Shown: piece by piece, positions 31,499 to 33,248 of the stretch
How positions within the stretch are numbered: the first letter of the stretch is position 1
Layout: every line of letters begins with the position of its first letter
Source of the DNA: Candidatus Eiseniibacteriota bacterium
Lineage (GTDB): Bacteria > Eisenbacteria > RBG-16-71-46 > SZUA-252
DNA length: 33,248 nt
NCBI GenBank assembly: GCA_005893165.1
Contig: VBOR01000027.1
Span: 1 to 33,248, forward strand
Direction: 5' to 3'
Notes under the pieces: generated by a model
Told to the model about the DNA's origin: nothing
The model's database searches: none
The model's input: the letters and a program-made list of their open reading frames with translations, nothing else
Made by a program: the position numbers and the translations under genes

Positions 31499-33105
31499 CG
31501 CCGTCCAGCGATCTGGAAGTCGAGCGATATTCCGATCCTCAGAGCTTTGCGCGAGAGGTGAATCTCCCGCTCGTCGGCGTCGTCAACGTCACGCCCATTC
31601 CGGCAGCCGCTCCTTCCGCCACCCTCCTGGCCGCGGACCATCCGGACGAGATGAAGCCGGTCGTCGATCTCCTGACGCAGACCCGAAAATCCCTCACCCT
31701 GCGCTCCCTGTTCGTGACCGGCTTTCCCTACGATCCCGAATTCTTCGCCGCGGGCGTCGCCCTCGCGCGCGAGTGGAGCCGCCAGGGTCTCAAGATCGCC
31801 CTCGTGGATCTCGATTTCCGGAACCCCACGATCCTTCGCCCGAAGCCCGATCCGAACGAGGGGTACGTGGATGCTCTCGAGTACGGGTCCTCGTTCCAGC
31901 GGATCGCGTGGGAGCTGGTGAATGACGCGCTCTGGCTGGTCGGTCCCGGGAGCCACCCGCCGGACGAGCGCCGGTTCGCGGAGCACCCCGATTGGCCCCG
32001 CGTGATGCGGATCTTCTCCTCCCGCGTGAACGTCGTCCTGTACCTCGCTCCGTTCCTCGATCGCAAGGGATTCTCGGGGGCGCTTTCGAAGCGGATGGAC
32101 GGCGTTCTCATCGCGACCTCGGTGCGCCGCTCCAGCCGCGCGGCGCTCCGGGACGCATTTCTCGAATTGTGGGGATCCGACGCGCCCATGATCGGATACC
32201 TCGGACTCGACGTGCCCTACGTCCTCGCTCCTCGCGGTGAGGTGGAGCTTTCCCCTGCGGACGCGTGGTCCTCGGCCACCCCCGGCTCGGCATCCTCGTG
32301 GCCCGCTCCCGCGCCCCCGTCGATGCCGCCGCCCGCGGCCTCCCACGAGGGCTGGGAGGCGCCGCGGACCGGGCAGGGAGGCGCGGGCCACCCAGGAGGC
32401 AGGAGGATCACCGATCCCAAGCTCGAGCCCCCTCCAGGCATCACGCGCGCGGACAGCACGGCCCCATCGCAACGGCCGCCCCAGGCGCTGGTCGAGAGAC
32501 TTTCCGACGAGGTGCGCCGTGGGTACGTGCCGCGCTCGGCCCAACCGCGCTCCGCTCAGGGGGGCTCGTACGGGCTCCTCTGGGTGGCGCTACTCTTGAT
32601 CTCCCTCGCCGGGGCGGGGGCCTGGTTCGCCTATCGCGCGGCGCACCGCGACGCCCATCGCGCCGCTGCGCCCGAAACGCTCCCCGCGGGGACGGAGCGT
32701 GTGCTGCCGGCCGGTCTCGGGGCGCAGAACCAGGGCGCGCCGGGCGCTTCGGAGCCCTCCCAAGCTCCTCCCGGCGACGAAGCTTCGGGTAGCGGCTCCG
32801 CCGGAGGGTCGGCCGCGGCGCGGGAAGCCGCGCCCGCGAGCGGTGCGGACGTGGGGCCGGAGGTTCTGCCCTACCGGGTCCACGTGGCTTCGTTCCGCTC
32901 CGAGAAGACCGTGCGCGATCTCGTGAAGCGCCTTCGCGAGAAAGGGCTCGACGCCTGGTACGCGAAGGCCACCGATCAACCCGACTGGTACCGTGTGTTC
33001 GTCGGTCACTACGCCACCCGCCAGGAAGCCGCGCAGAAGGCCGCGTGGCTCTTGAATCACGGATGGGTGGATCACGCCATGGCGTACCCCGACAACCCGA
33101 GGTAA
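31495..33105 (+). CDS. Membrane protein: degenerate BY-kinase/ParA-like domain, TM helix, SPOR domain
   Basis: I prefer a CTG start at 31495: GAGGAGG lies 4 bases upstream, it overlaps the selA stop as CTGA, and the added residues [20 protein letters not shown] resemble the link before BY-kinase domains. The first standard start, GTG 31558, has no good ribosome site. Product: 536 residues. Residues 60-240 look like a CpsD/Wzc-type Rossmann domain, with [10 protein letters not shown] (103-112) as in Walker A', but the P-loop reads [10 protein letters not shown] (74-83) with no GK[ST], so ATP binding is probably lost. A Pro-rich linker (about 262-357), one TM helix (about 361-381), an Ala/Ser/Gly-rich stretch and a C-terminal SPOR domain (460-530) follow. 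SPOR binds denuded peptidoglycan at division sites. Role unknown; smc is next. Confidence 0.82.
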   Translation: MTPSSDLEVERYSDPQSFAREVNLPLVGVVNVTPIPAAAPSATLLAADHPDEMKPVVDLLTQTRKSLTLRSLFVTGFPYDPEFFAAGVALAREWSRQGLKIALVDLDFRNPTILRPKPDPNEGYVDALEYGSSFQRIAWELVNDALWLVGPGSHPPDERRFAEHPDWPRVMRIFSSRVNVVLYLAPFLDRKGFSGALSKRMDGVLIATSVRRSSRAALRDAFLELWGSDAPMIGYLGLDVPYVLAPRGEVELSPADAWSSATPGSASSWPAPAPPSMPPPAASHEGWEAPRTGQGGAGHPGGRRITDPKLEPPPGITRADSTAPSQRPPQALVERLSDEVRRGYVPRSAQPRSAQGGSYGLLWVALLLISLAGAGAWFAYRAAHRDAHRAAAPETLPAGTERVLPAGLGAQNQGAPGASEPSQAPPGDEASGSGSAGGSAAAREAAPASGADVGPEVLPYRVHVASFRSEKTVRDLVKRLREKGLDAWYAKATDQPDWYRVFVGHYATRQEAAQKAAWLLNHGWVDHAMAYPDNPR

Positions 33106-33108
33106 ACC

Positions 33109-33248
33109 GTGTTCCTGAAGCGACTCGACATCCAAGGGTTCAAGTCCTTCCCGCAGCGCATCCGCGTCGATTTCGGGCCGGGGATCACCTCCGTCGTGGG
33201 CCCGAACGGGAGCGGCAAGACCAACATCGTGGAGGCCATCCGCTGGGT
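33109..33248 (+). CDS. smc: Chromosome segregation ATPase SMC (5' part; 3' end outside the window)
   Basis: Only the first 46 residues are present. They are diagnostic: [14 protein letters not shown], then the Walker A loop GPNGSGKTN and IVEAIRW, as in the head domain of bacterial Smc. Smc forms the condensin complex with ScpA/ScpB. The GTG start lies 3 bases after the preceding stop, so the SPOR gene and smc are probably co-transcribed. Confidence 0.93.
   Translation, partial: MFLKRLDIQGFKSFPQRIRVDFGPGITSVVGPNGSGKTNIVEAIRW

Overview
The window is a GC-rich, gene-dense bacterial chromosome segment made almost entirely of core genes on the + strand; only the first, partial gene is on the - strand. 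No ribosomal RNA operon, insertion sequence, prophage or CRISPR array is visible. Taxonomy is inference only. An MglB/MglA pair, SpoVG, SelA, a DPPR-synthase-like UbiA protein, lipoproteins with sorting signals and very high G+C suggest a diderm of the deltaproteobacterial or Eisenbacteria/Gemmatimonadota type rather than a gammaproteobacterium or actinobacterium.

Layout. (1) 1-491: a secreted protein on the - strand, cut by the window edge, with a good sigma70-type promoter. (2) 707-1235: two tRNA-Ser genes, one tRNA-Ala and the SRP RNA, followed by the classic dnaX-ybaB-recR block (1269-3972). (3) 4242-5339: an MglB-like roadblock protein and an MglA-like small GTPase, the polarity switch of gliding and polar-growth systems. 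(4) 5347-12104: pgpA, cinA, thpR, recA, recX, alaS (phospholipid synthesis, nucleotide and RNA-end repair, recombination, translation). (5) 12139-15513: long-form rmlA, rmlD, a shortened gmhA-like SIS gene and a UbiA-family polyprenyl-phosphate phosphoribosyltransferase-like gene, forming an envelope-glycan group. (6) 15517-18155: ispE, spoVG, tRNA-Gln and prs, with an unusually structured prs leader. (7) 18189-21576: rplY, pth, rpsF, rpsR, a DUF2232 membrane protein and rplI. (8) 21596-23957: a parvulin-type isomerase lipoprotein with TPR-like repeats, a bifunctional-nuclease family protein and a gamma carbonic anhydrase. (9) 23947-30074: an extra substrate-binding protein plus a complete branched-chain amino-acid type ABC importer (binding lipoprotein, LivH, LivM, LivG, LivF). 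(10) 30071-33248: selA, a membrane protein joining a degenerate BY-kinase/ParA-like domain to a SPOR domain, and the start of smc.

Most neighbouring genes overlap by a few bases or lie within 40 bases, so they are probably read as a few long operons with translational coupling. The least ordinary observations are: a G8 tract at the tau linker of dnaX that could generate a gamma-like short product; the kinase-dead SPOR fusion, whose best start is a CTG with a strong Shine-Dalgarno; a nested set of mutually exclusive hairpins ahead of prs; a gmhA that lacks its C-terminal metal-ligand segment; and an inverted repeat touching the mglB ribosome binding site. I do not see a clearly new multi-gene system; the SPOR/BY-kinase fusion is the best single candidate for an undescribed function.
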